DNA of 64,000 nt from Tangfeifania diversioriginum. Its GTDB lineage: Bacteria > Bacteroidota > Bacteroidia > Bacteroidales > Prolixibacteraceae. Location of the stretch: positions 62,001 through 126,000 of the forward strand of contig CAMCBW010000003.1 of assembly GCA_945873105.1 (NCBI GenBank). The letters are read 5' to 3'. Position 1 is the stretch's first letter. Each line of letters begins with the position of its first letter. Under the pieces are notes generated by a model that ran no database searches, was not told where the DNA came from, and was given only the letters and a program-made list of their open reading frames with translations. The translations under genes and the position numbers were made by a program. Positions 9,001-16,569 of the stretch are shown here, piece after piece.

Positions 9001-9409
9001 CAGTTGAAAATCCATCACAATTATGAATGCCGAATTGCAGCCCCAACCGCTTTGTTTCATTTAATGTATGATCTATTAAATCCAGCCATTCAGGTTGCAT
9101 AAAACGGACATTGCCCTGTGGCATCTGCATCCCGGCATTGAACATATACGCCCCTCCAAGTGGCATCTGCATACCGGCATTGAACAGATACGCCCCTCCA
9201 AGTCCGACACGTTTCATAGCCTCAAGATCAGCGGTTATACCTTCCCTCGTTACATTCCCATCGAGCCAGTCCCACCAGGTAAATGGTCTGGCAGATTCCG
9301 GAGGTGTGGCAAAGTTCTGTTCCAGTTTATCCGTATTTTGACATGCCGTAAGCATCCAAAAAAACAGAATATAAAATGTTAACCGCATTAGCGTAATACG
9401 TTGATTCAT
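6035..9409 (-). CDS. GH106-like alpha-L-rhamnosidase, lipoprotein
   Basis: The frame is open to 9478, but the ATG at 9409 gives a lipoprotein signal (MRLTFYILFFWMLTAC, acylated Cys23), so it is chosen as start; 1,124 residues. The N-terminus has the family pattern WWDWLDGNVTREGITADLEA. The barrel centre has MEVDSWECGIQNWTAGFE (about 455-475), where the Glu of DSWE is a likely catalytic carboxylate, and further Glu positions at GESTGRQQ and VATEAYTSGG. A C-terminal beta-sandwich ends GLLGPVTIQIKNE. GH106 enzymes remove alpha-L-rhamnose from complex glycans such as RG-II. Acting on sulfated rhamnose here would fit the sulfatase neighbours but is inferred. Odd point: a 14-residue exact-frame tandem duplication at residues 71-98 right after the first barrel strand. 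A decayed paralogue lies at 2573-3037. Confidence 0.86.
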   Translation of the reverse strand: MNQRITLMRLTFYILFFWMLTACQNTDKLEQNFATPPESARPFTWWDWLDGNVTREGITADLEAMKRVGLGGAYLFNAGMQMPLGGAYMFNAGMQMPQGNVRFMQPEWLDLIDHTLNETKRLGLQFGIHNCDGFSTAGGPWITPETSMKQLTWSVTEAEGPAEIDLPLEQPETKENFYRDIAVIAFPVPQGKTLTGKSTGAKLRGMTCTEELGKLLDGNSTTQAVFPVKENGNTFEYLFQSPQTVRTLIFYNVSPHIWEEDFIINMEVSSDGREFTSKSTFSVNFDFAKGGQITVACEESTGIVFRLTIKNNRPLSIGEIELSETARVHFGEAKAGLVRARGHGGERRLYNAFPGPDRNQKLQTPLVVASKNVKDISGNMGTSGHLKWTVPAGKWRIARIGYTSTGIYIHPATKEGNGLECDKLDARVANAHFDEYIGRLKQRSDMLGGTLTTMEVDSWECGIQNWTAGFENRFRQKVGYDLLPFMPALLEGWIVDSRDITERLLWDWRRFLAGQFAENFFGVAADYARKNGLIYVGESTGRQQFMYDMAYIRNSEVTMGEMWNNTEPGQGVRVDNKLASSMAHISGKKIVATEAYTSGGKHALWDNHPFTMKPLGDKAFCAGVNKFVFSSFAHQPYDVIGPGFTFGPWGLNFNRSNTWWEQSRSWLEYLTRCQFMLRQGQQVNDVLYFIGEDVPNRIGFRDELNPVLPAGYDFDGCDIQGLMEAQVKDSYIVMPGGAEYRVLLLPNLSTMRPSVLSKVKELADAGVVVLGTRPLQSPCLTDLGEGDERVRQLAGELWDGQKPNVFTSTSFEQLFQRINLPPDFIWKANTSNAEILYVHRRAEEADFYFVSNQKNRTEQVTASFRIKNRIPEWWDPATGKTRLLSEYELDGDHVHVPLQLDPNGSGFVVFRRKATNEQRKNTGKNWSDFSSLKEISGPWNVYFPKGLGAPDSVIFDTLIPFTEHPEQGIRYFSGTTTYKMTFNLDHSMFSLHNNSQYLDLGKVDVIAEVELNGKNLGVLWKPPFRVKVDDAITAGENHLVVRVTNLWRNRLIGDAALPDNDIQWNTIGKGGVLFPEVWPDWLLQGNPRPGGRVAFCMRKDPYSKNDELFSSGLLGPVTIQIKNE
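9119..9202. repeat. 42-bp tandem duplication inside the GH106-like gene
   Basis: Two adjacent 42-bp copies (9119-9160 and 9161-9202) differ at only two positions and keep the frame. They encode GGAYLFNAGMQMPL and GGAYMFNAGMQMPQ. The first copy corresponds to the conserved family segment; the second is an extra insertion. The near identity points to a recent slippage or unequal-crossover event. Confidence 0.9.
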
Positions 9410-9518
9410 CTGATTATTTTTTAGTTTTTTAACGGCCAGATGGAACTCCCAATAATCATTACCTTGTGTGTGGAACAATTTCTCATGGTCGTTTCATCTT
9501 CTTCATTTTTTCATAATT

Positions 9519-11579
9519 TTATCTCCTCAGAAAAAGTGCATTTAAGCCTGGAACTTCAACTTTATTTTCATTTTCCAATGGCAGACCATGGTTAAAGTGC
9601 AGATGATAATCCCTTTCCCTTTCATCATAGCATTCAATCTTTGCAGGATCAACCTGTAATTGTTTTAGATTAAGTTTCGTTGGGAAGATTTTACTTAAAT
9701 CCACGTAGGTTGTGTCAAGCGAAGCATTGACCAAAACAATCCCCTTCTCAAATTCACGAACCATCAACAACGGTGAATTATGCACAGTAAAATTCCGGAT
9801 AGCAATCTCACCCTGCTCTTCTACCTCAAAATTTATCTGTAATGGTGATTCGCTATTCCCGGCATTTCTGAAATAAAAACACAATGGAGTAAAACCGGCA
9901 GTCCCTAAAAAGCCAAATTGTGGTTCACTCTTGTTCCCCGGAAGTCCTTCCAGTTTTACATAAAACTTGCGGGGAACCCTGTCGGTTATCTCAAAGTCTG
10001 CCAAACCATCGATAGCTTTTACTTCTAAGAAGACGACTAAATCGCCGTTCGTTATATTTACTTCTGGGCCTTTCACAGCAAGAGTGTTATATCGTACCGA
10101 ATCTGTTCCTTTGATGTGAAGCTCATTGTTTATCATTTCACTGTGCGCTTCTTTAAAATTAAACTGGTTTATGAAATTCGCCGACATTTCTATCCCGTCA
10201 TTTCTTAACAGGTCAGGGTCCTTCATTGATGGATATATTATTTCTGAAGCAGGAGATCCCAGCCAGTTATTTTTTTTCAACTCACCTCCTGTCATTTCAG
10301 GAATGGTAACAGCTGTGTATGCAACACCTAAACAGGTAGCAAGCCCCAGACCGAATCGACGCAAGTCAGAATATCTGTGAATGTTTGCTTCATCATTCTG
10401 CAGTTTGAAATGAATATAGCTGAATTTATGCCGGGCGTTGTTGTGCAGGTTCCAATAGGTATGTTGGTTAATTGTTCGGGAAACTTCACGGAATGCATCC
10501 CATGGCTTGCAGATACCCTCAGACTCCATTCCGTTCATTATCCCGACGGCTTTTTGCATGTCATCATTCCAACCATCTCCAGTTATGATAAAATTATCAC
10601 CAAAATGTTTTCGTGTTTTTTGAATGAGTTCCCAGTTGCCTGTTCTGTAAAGATTCTTTCCGTTAAAAACTCCCCTATCGGCAACACCATTATTGTCAAG
10701 GTCCCATTTAGGATGATGTTTCTCACTAACTTCAAAATAGTGGATATCATATCCAATACCATCCAGATTTTCCAAAATTCCACCCTTTCCGAACCAATTA
10801 ACCAGGTTGTCGAAATTCCGGTCGGCACAATTTTTACCTGCCGAATCGCGGGGACAGGAGGTAGATAGATTATAATACCACAATAAATAACCACCCCAAT
10901 GGTCGGCGGGAATGGTTGCAATATAAGTACCTCTGTCAAATTTTTTAGATGTGCTGAAGTGTTGTCCTCTTTTTAGGCTGATACTATTTTTTATTGTATC
11001 AATTTGCTCAACAATTGCAAATTCAGAGTTATACCAATTCTTTTCACCATTTGCACTAACCGGCACTAAAATTACACTTAGCGGGAGTTTTTCCCCTTTA
11101 TGGTCACCGGCTTTATACATATGCACAGATGAAGAGAAAACAGTTACATCATCGACCTTAACAACTTTTATCTCTTCCGAAATATTTTCGGATAACTTTG
11201 TTCCTGCTTCATATACCCAATGCCCTGGAAAAAACGTTTTGTGAGTTTCCTTATCTTCTGTTGAAGTGGATTCACCATTTAAATGAATCAACATCAGTTT
11301 TTCTGGGTGAAATTTGGCATAGCGGTTTGCCCAGGCAGACAAAGCAGAATCTATCGGAATTTCTTCATTCAGGTATTTTTTGGTAATTGCGTTATAAGGA
11401 AGATGAGCTTTTTCCCAAGACTCAAAATCTTTATCTTGACCCATTGTGCTTCTAAAAAGGAGTGATTTAGGAAATCCCTTTGTAAACACTTCCTTTTTTG
11501 CAATGTTGCTTTTTTGTTGTGCAAAGAGTTGGAGTAAAACAAAAAGATAAATTATGGTGACAAATAGCTTTTTAACCAT
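9519..11579 (-). CDS. large secreted protein of unknown family, possible glycoside hydrolase
   Basis: 686 residues with a signal peptide (MVKKLFVTIIYLFVLLQLFAQQ). I do not recognise a named family. The central third reads like a (beta/alpha) barrel: GIGYDIHYFEVSEKHHPKWD, then DNNGVADRGVF, then NFIITGDGWNDDMQKAVGIM, then NGMESEGICKPWDAF. These Asp/Glu residues at the ends of predicted beta-strands are where a retaining or inverting hydrolase would carry its catalytic pair. The last 200 residues look like beta-sandwich modules (LVVFLEVKAIDGLADFEITD, LQINFEVEEQGEIAIRNF). It sits between the GH106 and sulfatase genes with gaps of 109 and 40 bp, so a role in degrading the PUL substrate is inferred from context. 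Alternative: a non-enzymatic glycan-binding protein. Confidence 0.55.
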   Translation of the reverse strand: MVKKLFVTIIYLFVLLQLFAQQKSNIAKKEVFTKGFPKSLLFRSTMGQDKDFESWEKAHLPYNAITKKYLNEEIPIDSALSAWANRYAKFHPEKLMLIHLNGESTSTEDKETHKTFFPGHWVYEAGTKLSENISEEIKVVKVDDVTVFSSSVHMYKAGDHKGEKLPLSVILVPVSANGEKNWYNSEFAIVEQIDTIKNSISLKRGQHFSTSKKFDRGTYIATIPADHWGGYLLWYYNLSTSCPRDSAGKNCADRNFDNLVNWFGKGGILENLDGIGYDIHYFEVSEKHHPKWDLDNNGVADRGVFNGKNLYRTGNWELIQKTRKHFGDNFIITGDGWNDDMQKAVGIMNGMESEGICKPWDAFREVSRTINQHTYWNLHNNARHKFSYIHFKLQNDEANIHRYSDLRRFGLGLATCLGVAYTAVTIPEMTGGELKKNNWLGSPASEIIYPSMKDPDLLRNDGIEMSANFINQFNFKEAHSEMINNELHIKGTDSVRYNTLAVKGPEVNITNGDLVVFLEVKAIDGLADFEITDRVPRKFYVKLEGLPGNKSEPQFGFLGTAGFTPLCFYFRNAGNSESPLQINFEVEEQGEIAIRNFTVHNSPLLMVREFEKGIVLVNASLDTTYVDLSKIFPTKLNLKQLQVDPAKIECYDERERDYHLHFNHGLPLENENKVEVPGLNALFLRR

Positions 11580-11619
11580 AAATTTGGATGTATTATTAAT
11601 TTCATTTCCCCTTTAGGGA

Positions 11620-12954
11620 TTATTTTTCCATATCAAATACCGGAACTGCTTCTTTTTCCCAATCTGTAAGTGCTTCTGAGAGGTTTGTAGCAATTTTCGG
11701 TTCGTTGAATATCAGGTTACTTACCTCTCCCGTGTCATTTTTTATATTATACAACTCTTTTATTCCCGAGCGAAATTTTATCAACTTCCATTCGCCTTGA
11801 ATGATCGCAGTATATTGGTCTTCATAGGATCGGTAAAAGAAAAGATTTCGTGGGGCTGTTTTTCCACCTCTCATTAGTGGCAAAAGACTTATTCCTTGTA
11901 TCTGCTGGTTGTTGCAGGGTTCTCCTGATGCAATTTCAACCAAAGTGGGAAACACATCGATGGTTTGTATAGGTGCATTACATATCGTATTTGCCGTTGT
12001 AATTCCGGGATAATAGATAATAAAAGGCACCCGCGCGCCCCCTTCACAAAGGGTTTGTCCACCAGTTTTTCCTCCCCTTAAAGGGAAATTGGTAAAATAG
12101 CTTCCTTGATCTGAGGTAAAGAGAATGATGGTATTTTTTTCGATTCCCTTATCATTCAATGCCTGCCGGATGCGCCCCAGCGATTCATCCATTGCAGATA
12201 CCATGGCTCCATATTCAGCTAATGCCCCTTGCCAGCCTTTTGCTTTGTATTTTTCAATCAGATCTTTGCGACCCACATGCGGACTATGAGGAGCATAGTG
12301 CCATAGCGAGAGATTAAAGGGTTTATCCTTTTTGTATCCGAGGATAAAATCTACAGCTTTGTCAGTAAGAACATCTGTCAGATATTTCTCTGGTGAAACG
12401 TCCTTGAATACGGAATCATTAAAAAATGGTTGGTAATAATTGTTTGGCATGCCGCCTTCGGTAACACCGCATTCATCATCAAATCCCTGGTAAATTGGGA
12501 AGTATTCTTTTGTACCAAGGTGCCATTTACCTAAAAACATGTTGTAGTACCCCAATTCATGGAGTCGCTCGGCATAGGTAACTTCCTCAAGCGGCAGATA
12601 ATTGATGGATGGCATTTGTATCGGGTCTTTTGGCCAGTAATTGTATTTCTTCCCCGATTTCAGATCTCCTTCATTAATATGGCGAGGCATCTCCAACCGA
12701 ATGGCTTCTTTTCCCGTCAGCAACGAGGCCCGGCTTGGACTGCAGGTTGGAGTACCTACATAAGCCCGGGTAAATTCAATTCCTTCGCTCTTTAGCTTAT
12801 CAATATTTGGGGTATAAAAATCCGGATTCCGGTAGCCAACATCAGCCCAGCCATAGTCATCGGCTAAAAAGATAATTACGTTGGGTTTCTGTTGGGCCGC
12901 TGTTGACTCAACCAATGATAAAACGATTAAAACGAGTATTGTTGCAATTTTCAT
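11620..12954 (-). CDS. secreted sulfatase, S1 family (CSPSR type)
   Basis: 444 residues, on the short side for S1. Signal peptide MKIATILVLIVLSLVESTAAQ. Metal site KPNVIIFLADDYGWADVGY; catalytic CSPSR at residues 71-75 (TPTCSPSRASLLTG). LFTSDQGSYF (about 280-290) stands in the second metal block; the usual Asn or His after Asp is Gln here (SDQG rather than SDNG/SDHG), a variant worth noting. RLEMPRH near the active site may set substrate choice. It ends 10 bp before the start of the upstream-encoded GH110 stop codon, so translational coupling is likely. Expected product: free sulfate plus desulfated oligosaccharide for the adjacent glycosidases. Confidence 0.92.
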   Translation of the reverse strand: MKIATILVLIVLSLVESTAAQQKPNVIIFLADDYGWADVGYRNPDFYTPNIDKLKSEGIEFTRAYVGTPTCSPSRASLLTGKEAIRLEMPRHINEGDLKSGKKYNYWPKDPIQMPSINYLPLEEVTYAERLHELGYYNMFLGKWHLGTKEYFPIYQGFDDECGVTEGGMPNNYYQPFFNDSVFKDVSPEKYLTDVLTDKAVDFILGYKKDKPFNLSLWHYAPHSPHVGRKDLIEKYKAKGWQGALAEYGAMVSAMDESLGRIRQALNDKGIEKNTIILFTSDQGSYFTNFPLRGGKTGGQTLCEGGARVPFIIYYPGITTANTICNAPIQTIDVFPTLVEIASGEPCNNQQIQGISLLPLMRGGKTAPRNLFFYRSYEDQYTAIIQGEWKLIKFRSGIKELYNIKNDTGEVSNLIFNEPKIATNLSEALTDWEKEAVPVFDMEK

Positions 12955-12964
12955 TTTTCCTCAG

Positions 12965-14878
12965 TTAATTGTCAATGTTCTTGTTGTTTTTTACAATTAA
13001 TCCGGTAGTGTTCTTACTTTCAATGGTTGCAGTATTGCCCCATTTATAATTGTTGCCATCGATTAAAACATTGTTGCAACGGTCAATGATAAAGGCGGGA
13101 CCTTCCTCAGGTGATACCACAGGGTAGTTTTTGCTTCGGTTAATTGTGTTGTTCCTAAGCTGAAGATTATCTACAGATACGGCTTTCACTAACAGGCGGC
13201 CAAAGGTGTTAATGGTATTATTTTCCACCACAATATTGCTGTGGAAATAAAAAGGCGGTTTGGTGTCTGCTTTCAGGTTGGAGCCTATGTCAATAAACGG
13301 TGCATTTCCAACAGAAAGTCCAAGGTCTTCAAACACGTTGTTCCGGATAGTTACGTTTTTTACCGGACCAGATTCGTACCAGAAATCGAAGTGACCGGGA
13401 ATTAAAATGCCGGTATAGGTACAGTTTGAAAAGTGGTTATTCTCAATGAGTACGTCACCTGAGGTAGAAATCAGAAGACTGCGTGCCCGGTTGTTTCTTA
13501 CTGTGCAGTTTTTTATTTCCACATCGGGTTGCCAGCTCAGGTTTTCAGCCAAGGTTGATTCCTGAAGAATGTTTTTAACGTTTTCCTTAAATGTAACTTC
13601 GAAGTAAAAACTGTTGACATTTTTAACCGATTCAACGGTTAACGTTGCATAAGAATTCAGGCTATTCTTGTTCAGCAATTTTATCTTATCGCCTCTACCG
13701 GCAAATATGGTTCCCTGCTGCTGGTTATGCCCTCGTGTCATACCCAGCGTATATTCACCGGTTACCTCTTCCACATCCACATACGAACCATGCACATTGG
13801 TAGCATCGTCGAGCATGTTTTCAAATTTGCAATTTTCAAATTGTATCAGCCCTTTACAATTCAAAAAGTGGGATGCATCGGCGGTAGATGTTATCAATCG
13901 GTCGGAGTTGGGTGGTAGTACAACATTGTAACTGTTCATTGTAACATTTTCGGTTCGTTCCACAATGAGGGCTATACCAGCAGCATGGTGTACAGTAACA
14001 TTGTGTATTTCTATGTCTTTGCACTGGTTTATGTGAATAGCCGACGACAAACGGTTGGGCTCACGCTTACCTTTGATAATTGAAATCCAGCCAACTTCCG
14101 GTAATTGATTGTTTGCATTGGTTAGTCGCACAGTGTCTTCACCAATTTCTACAGCGGTGGCTGGTAATCCACGTTTAACGTTCCAGTCCCACAACATAAG
14201 CGGACCTTCGTTTGCCAAAACAGGCGCTTTGGTTTGCGTATTCCACCAGATACTCCATGTCATATCCTGTTCCCAACGTACTTCCTTCTGTTCACGTGCA
14301 GGCAGCCAAATCCATTTGTCTCCTACTTTGCGTTTTTTATTGGTGAAAATCAGTTTGTTCCCTTGAATTTCGTAGATACATTCCTTATAAACTTCTATAT
14401 CAAAGGCATTTTCATCCGGGTGAACCGCAATAACTCTTGCCTGAAAATTAAAGGGCATGGCCCAGTCAATTGAAAGATTACGGATGGCAATGTTTTTCGA
14501 TTCCTGCAAGTCGAATGGCAACATATGGTCGTGGCAAGTCAATTTCGAACCCATGCCATCAATTTCTAGGTTATTAAAACCATGTAACATAAAAACAATA
14601 CGCTTCAATCCATCGTCATTATTGGTTACATGTATGTATTTTTCATTGGCTCTTTCAGGGAAGATATCATAAGTCCCTTTTGGAATAATCAGTTTGGTGG
14701 CTTTCTGTTCCCTGCATGCATCAAGTGCACGGATGAAAGCCGGGGTATTGTCAATGCCTTCTTTCAGACCATAATCTGCAGCATTTATCGTTTTTGCTGT
14801 ATCGGATGCTATTGTTGCCAATGCTGATATTATAATAAACAGTAAGGCTATAATCCCTTGTTTTATATTATTCTTCAT
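12965..14878 (-). CDS. GH110-like alpha-1,3-galactosidase, right-handed beta-helix
   Basis: The frame opens at 14935, but the ATG at 14878 gives a proper signal peptide (MKNNIKQGIIALLFIIISAL) and removes a 32 bp overlap with the upstream sulfatase; 637 residues. The body is a series of parallel beta-helix coils rich in Asn-Asn-x motifs (VENNTINTF, LRNNTINRS, IRNNVFEDLG). GH110 hallmarks are HGFNNLEIDGMGSKLTCHD followed by MLPFDLQESKNIAIRNLSI early, and FENMLDDATNVHG at about residues 353-364, which carries the conserved Asp pair. Known for the family: inverting exo-alpha-1,3-galactosidases acting on blood-group B or algal galactans such as carrageenan-type oligosaccharides. With flanking sulfatases this points to a sulfated galactan-like substrate. 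Another beta-helix family (epimerase or lyase) is possible but less likely. Confidence 0.78.
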   Translation of the reverse strand: MKNNIKQGIIALLFIIISALATIASDTAKTINAADYGLKEGIDNTPAFIRALDACREQKATKLIIPKGTYDIFPERANEKYIHVTNNDDGLKRIVFMLHGFNNLEIDGMGSKLTCHDHMLPFDLQESKNIAIRNLSIDWAMPFNFQARVIAVHPDENAFDIEVYKECIYEIQGNKLIFTNKKRKVGDKWIWLPAREQKEVRWEQDMTWSIWWNTQTKAPVLANEGPLMLWDWNVKRGLPATAVEIGEDTVRLTNANNQLPEVGWISIIKGKREPNRLSSAIHINQCKDIEIHNVTVHHAAGIALIVERTENVTMNSYNVVLPPNSDRLITSTADASHFLNCKGLIQFENCKFENMLDDATNVHGSYVDVEEVTGEYTLGMTRGHNQQQGTIFAGRGDKIKLLNKNSLNSYATLTVESVKNVNSFYFEVTFKENVKNILQESTLAENLSWQPDVEIKNCTVRNNRARSLLISTSGDVLIENNHFSNCTYTGILIPGHFDFWYESGPVKNVTIRNNVFEDLGLSVGNAPFIDIGSNLKADTKPPFYFHSNIVVENNTINTFGRLLVKAVSVDNLQLRNNTINRSKNYPVVSPEEGPAFIIDRCNNVLIDGNNYKWGNTATIESKNTTGLIVKNNKNIDN

Positions 14879-14903
14879 TGATTTATTATTTAGATTCTTG
14901 ACT

Positions 14904-16361
14904 TCAGTTGTTTTGGCGTTCAGCATTGTATTCATTTACGATTAACCATGGGTCGGAAGTGTTTTTTTGAAATTCCCTGATTTTAGTTTTCATTTTATCA
15001 AGTACATTACAGTATTCCGCATTATCTGCCAGATTATCTGTTTCGGATGGATCGGCATCTAAATCGTACAATTCAAATTCGGGCCTGAATAGGTAGTCGT
15101 TTACCTTCCTTTTCCCATAATATTCCCTTTTATTTCTATATATATCCTGCCAGGTAGATGAAGCCCACAGATCCGATGCAAACGGGTAATCAAGACGCCA
15201 GGCAATATTCCAAATCAATTTGAAATTTTTGTCGATACAAACTCGCATTGGATAATACATGGTAACTTCATGAAAAGTATGGGAAGCGAATATCATGTTC
15301 CAACCATCCGGGTTTTCAATTCCTAAAATATTTTTGAACGACCGCCCGTGAAACTGATTTTTATCGAAATCTATTCCGGCCATATCCAGAATGGTTGGAG
15401 TCAGGTCTACCCATGATATTTTGGCATTGTTTATAATTCCTCTGGAGTTAATAAATGGATTTTTAATAAGGCATGGTAATTTTAAACCTGGTTCATAGGC
15501 AGTGGTTTTCGCTCCCGGGAAAGCAACGCCATTGTCGGAAATGTATATCACAATGGTATTGTCTTGCTTTCCTGATTCCCTTAGCAGGTCCATCAGTTTG
15601 CCAAATCCCTGGTCAACCCGTGATACGCTTTGGTAATATTGTGCCAGTTCTTCGCGGCATTCTTTGGTGTCAGGCAAAAAATCGGGGACAATCACATCCT
15701 TTGGATTATAGTCTATTGTTTTTCCACCTGGAATTCCTTCCTTTTTGTTTCCAAAACTATTTGGCTTATCCCAGGCTTGAGTCTTAACGCCGGCAACATC
15801 CCAGCGATGAGGATCGCCTGTACAGAAATACAGGAAGAATGGTTCTTTTGAGTTAAGAACCTCTTTACACTTTACAGCCATTTCCACCGGATTACGGTCA
15901 TTTGCATCAATTACCTTTTTGAAAAAATATACTTTTTCAGGTGCTACATGGTATTTACCAATACGTGCTGTCATGTATCCGGCTTTTTCAAGCATTACAG
16001 GCAGCGAAACTACATTGTCGTAAGTCGAAAAATGATGATACAGATGAGCATGCCCATAGGATCCAGTTGCATGGCCATACCTTCCAGTCAGTATAACTGA
16101 CCTGCTGGCGGTACAACTTGCACTGGTGCAATAAGCATTGTTAAATCGTATACCTTCAGCACCAAAATTATCGAGGTTTGGGGTTTGAATTGCAGGGTTT
16201 CCATAACACCCCAGAGCATCGGAACCATGATCATCGGAAACTACCAGAATAATATTGGGTTTTTGAATGGATGGCTTTATCTGGTTTGTGCATGCTGAAA
16301 ATCCGAAAAAGTAGATCAAAAAAAATAAAATATCCTGACTTGATTTCTGTCTTGGAATCAT
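14904..16361 (-). CDS. sulfatase lipoprotein, S1 family (CTASR type)
   Basis: 485 residues. N-terminus ILFFLIYFFGFSAC is a lipoprotein signal with acylated Cys24, so this enzyme is membrane-anchored, unlike the other four. Metal site KPNIILVVSDDHGSDALGCYG; catalytic motif CTASR at 83-87 (SASCTASRSVILTG). Ala replaces the usual Pro; this form is known among sulfatases related to heparan N-sulfatase and should still be matured to formylglycine. YISDNGVAFPGAKT gives the second metal block with the conserved basic residue. It is the first gene of the degradative run, after a 208 bp gap from the SusD stop. An anchored exo-sulfatase at the head of the operon would fit a surface or early periplasmic step. 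Confidence 0.9.
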   Translation of the reverse strand: MIPRQKSSQDILFFLIYFFGFSACTNQIKPSIQKPNIILVVSDDHGSDALGCYGNPAIQTPNLDNFGAEGIRFNNAYCTSASCTASRSVILTGRYGHATGSYGHAHLYHHFSTYDNVVSLPVMLEKAGYMTARIGKYHVAPEKVYFFKKVIDANDRNPVEMAVKCKEVLNSKEPFFLYFCTGDPHRWDVAGVKTQAWDKPNSFGNKKEGIPGGKTIDYNPKDVIVPDFLPDTKECREELAQYYQSVSRVDQGFGKLMDLLRESGKQDNTIVIYISDNGVAFPGAKTTAYEPGLKLPCLIKNPFINSRGIINNAKISWVDLTPTILDMAGIDFDKNQFHGRSFKNILGIENPDGWNMIFASHTFHEVTMYYPMRVCIDKNFKLIWNIAWRLDYPFASDLWASSTWQDIYRNKREYYGKRKVNDYLFRPEFELYDLDADPSETDNLADNAEYCNVLDKMKTKIREFQKNTSDPWLIVNEYNAERQNN

Positions 16362-16503
16362 AGATTCAGATGTAAATAAAATTATTAGTTAGAAATTTGA
16401 ATGCACAAAAGTATTCTGTATAAAAAGTATCAGGGCCTTATATGCTTATCAGATTATCTATAAAATCCCAAATTTAGCATCCTTGAAAAAAGGAAATAAA
16501 GCA

Positions 16504-16523
16504 GGAAACGCAAAAGCGTTTCC
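16504..16523 (-). terminator. hairpin after susD, possible partial terminator
   Basis: A perfect 8-bp stem (GGAAACGC / GCGTTTCC) with a 4-base AAAA loop lies 47 bp past the SusD stop on the transcribed strand. No T-run follows directly; a T6 comes about 12 bases later. It may be an attenuator that lowers expression of the enzymes relative to SusCD, or an mRNA-stabilising hairpin. Confidence 0.5.
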
Positions 16524-16569
16524 CGCAGTTCAACTACACATTTCTTTGATTATTAACTAAACAAAGACT

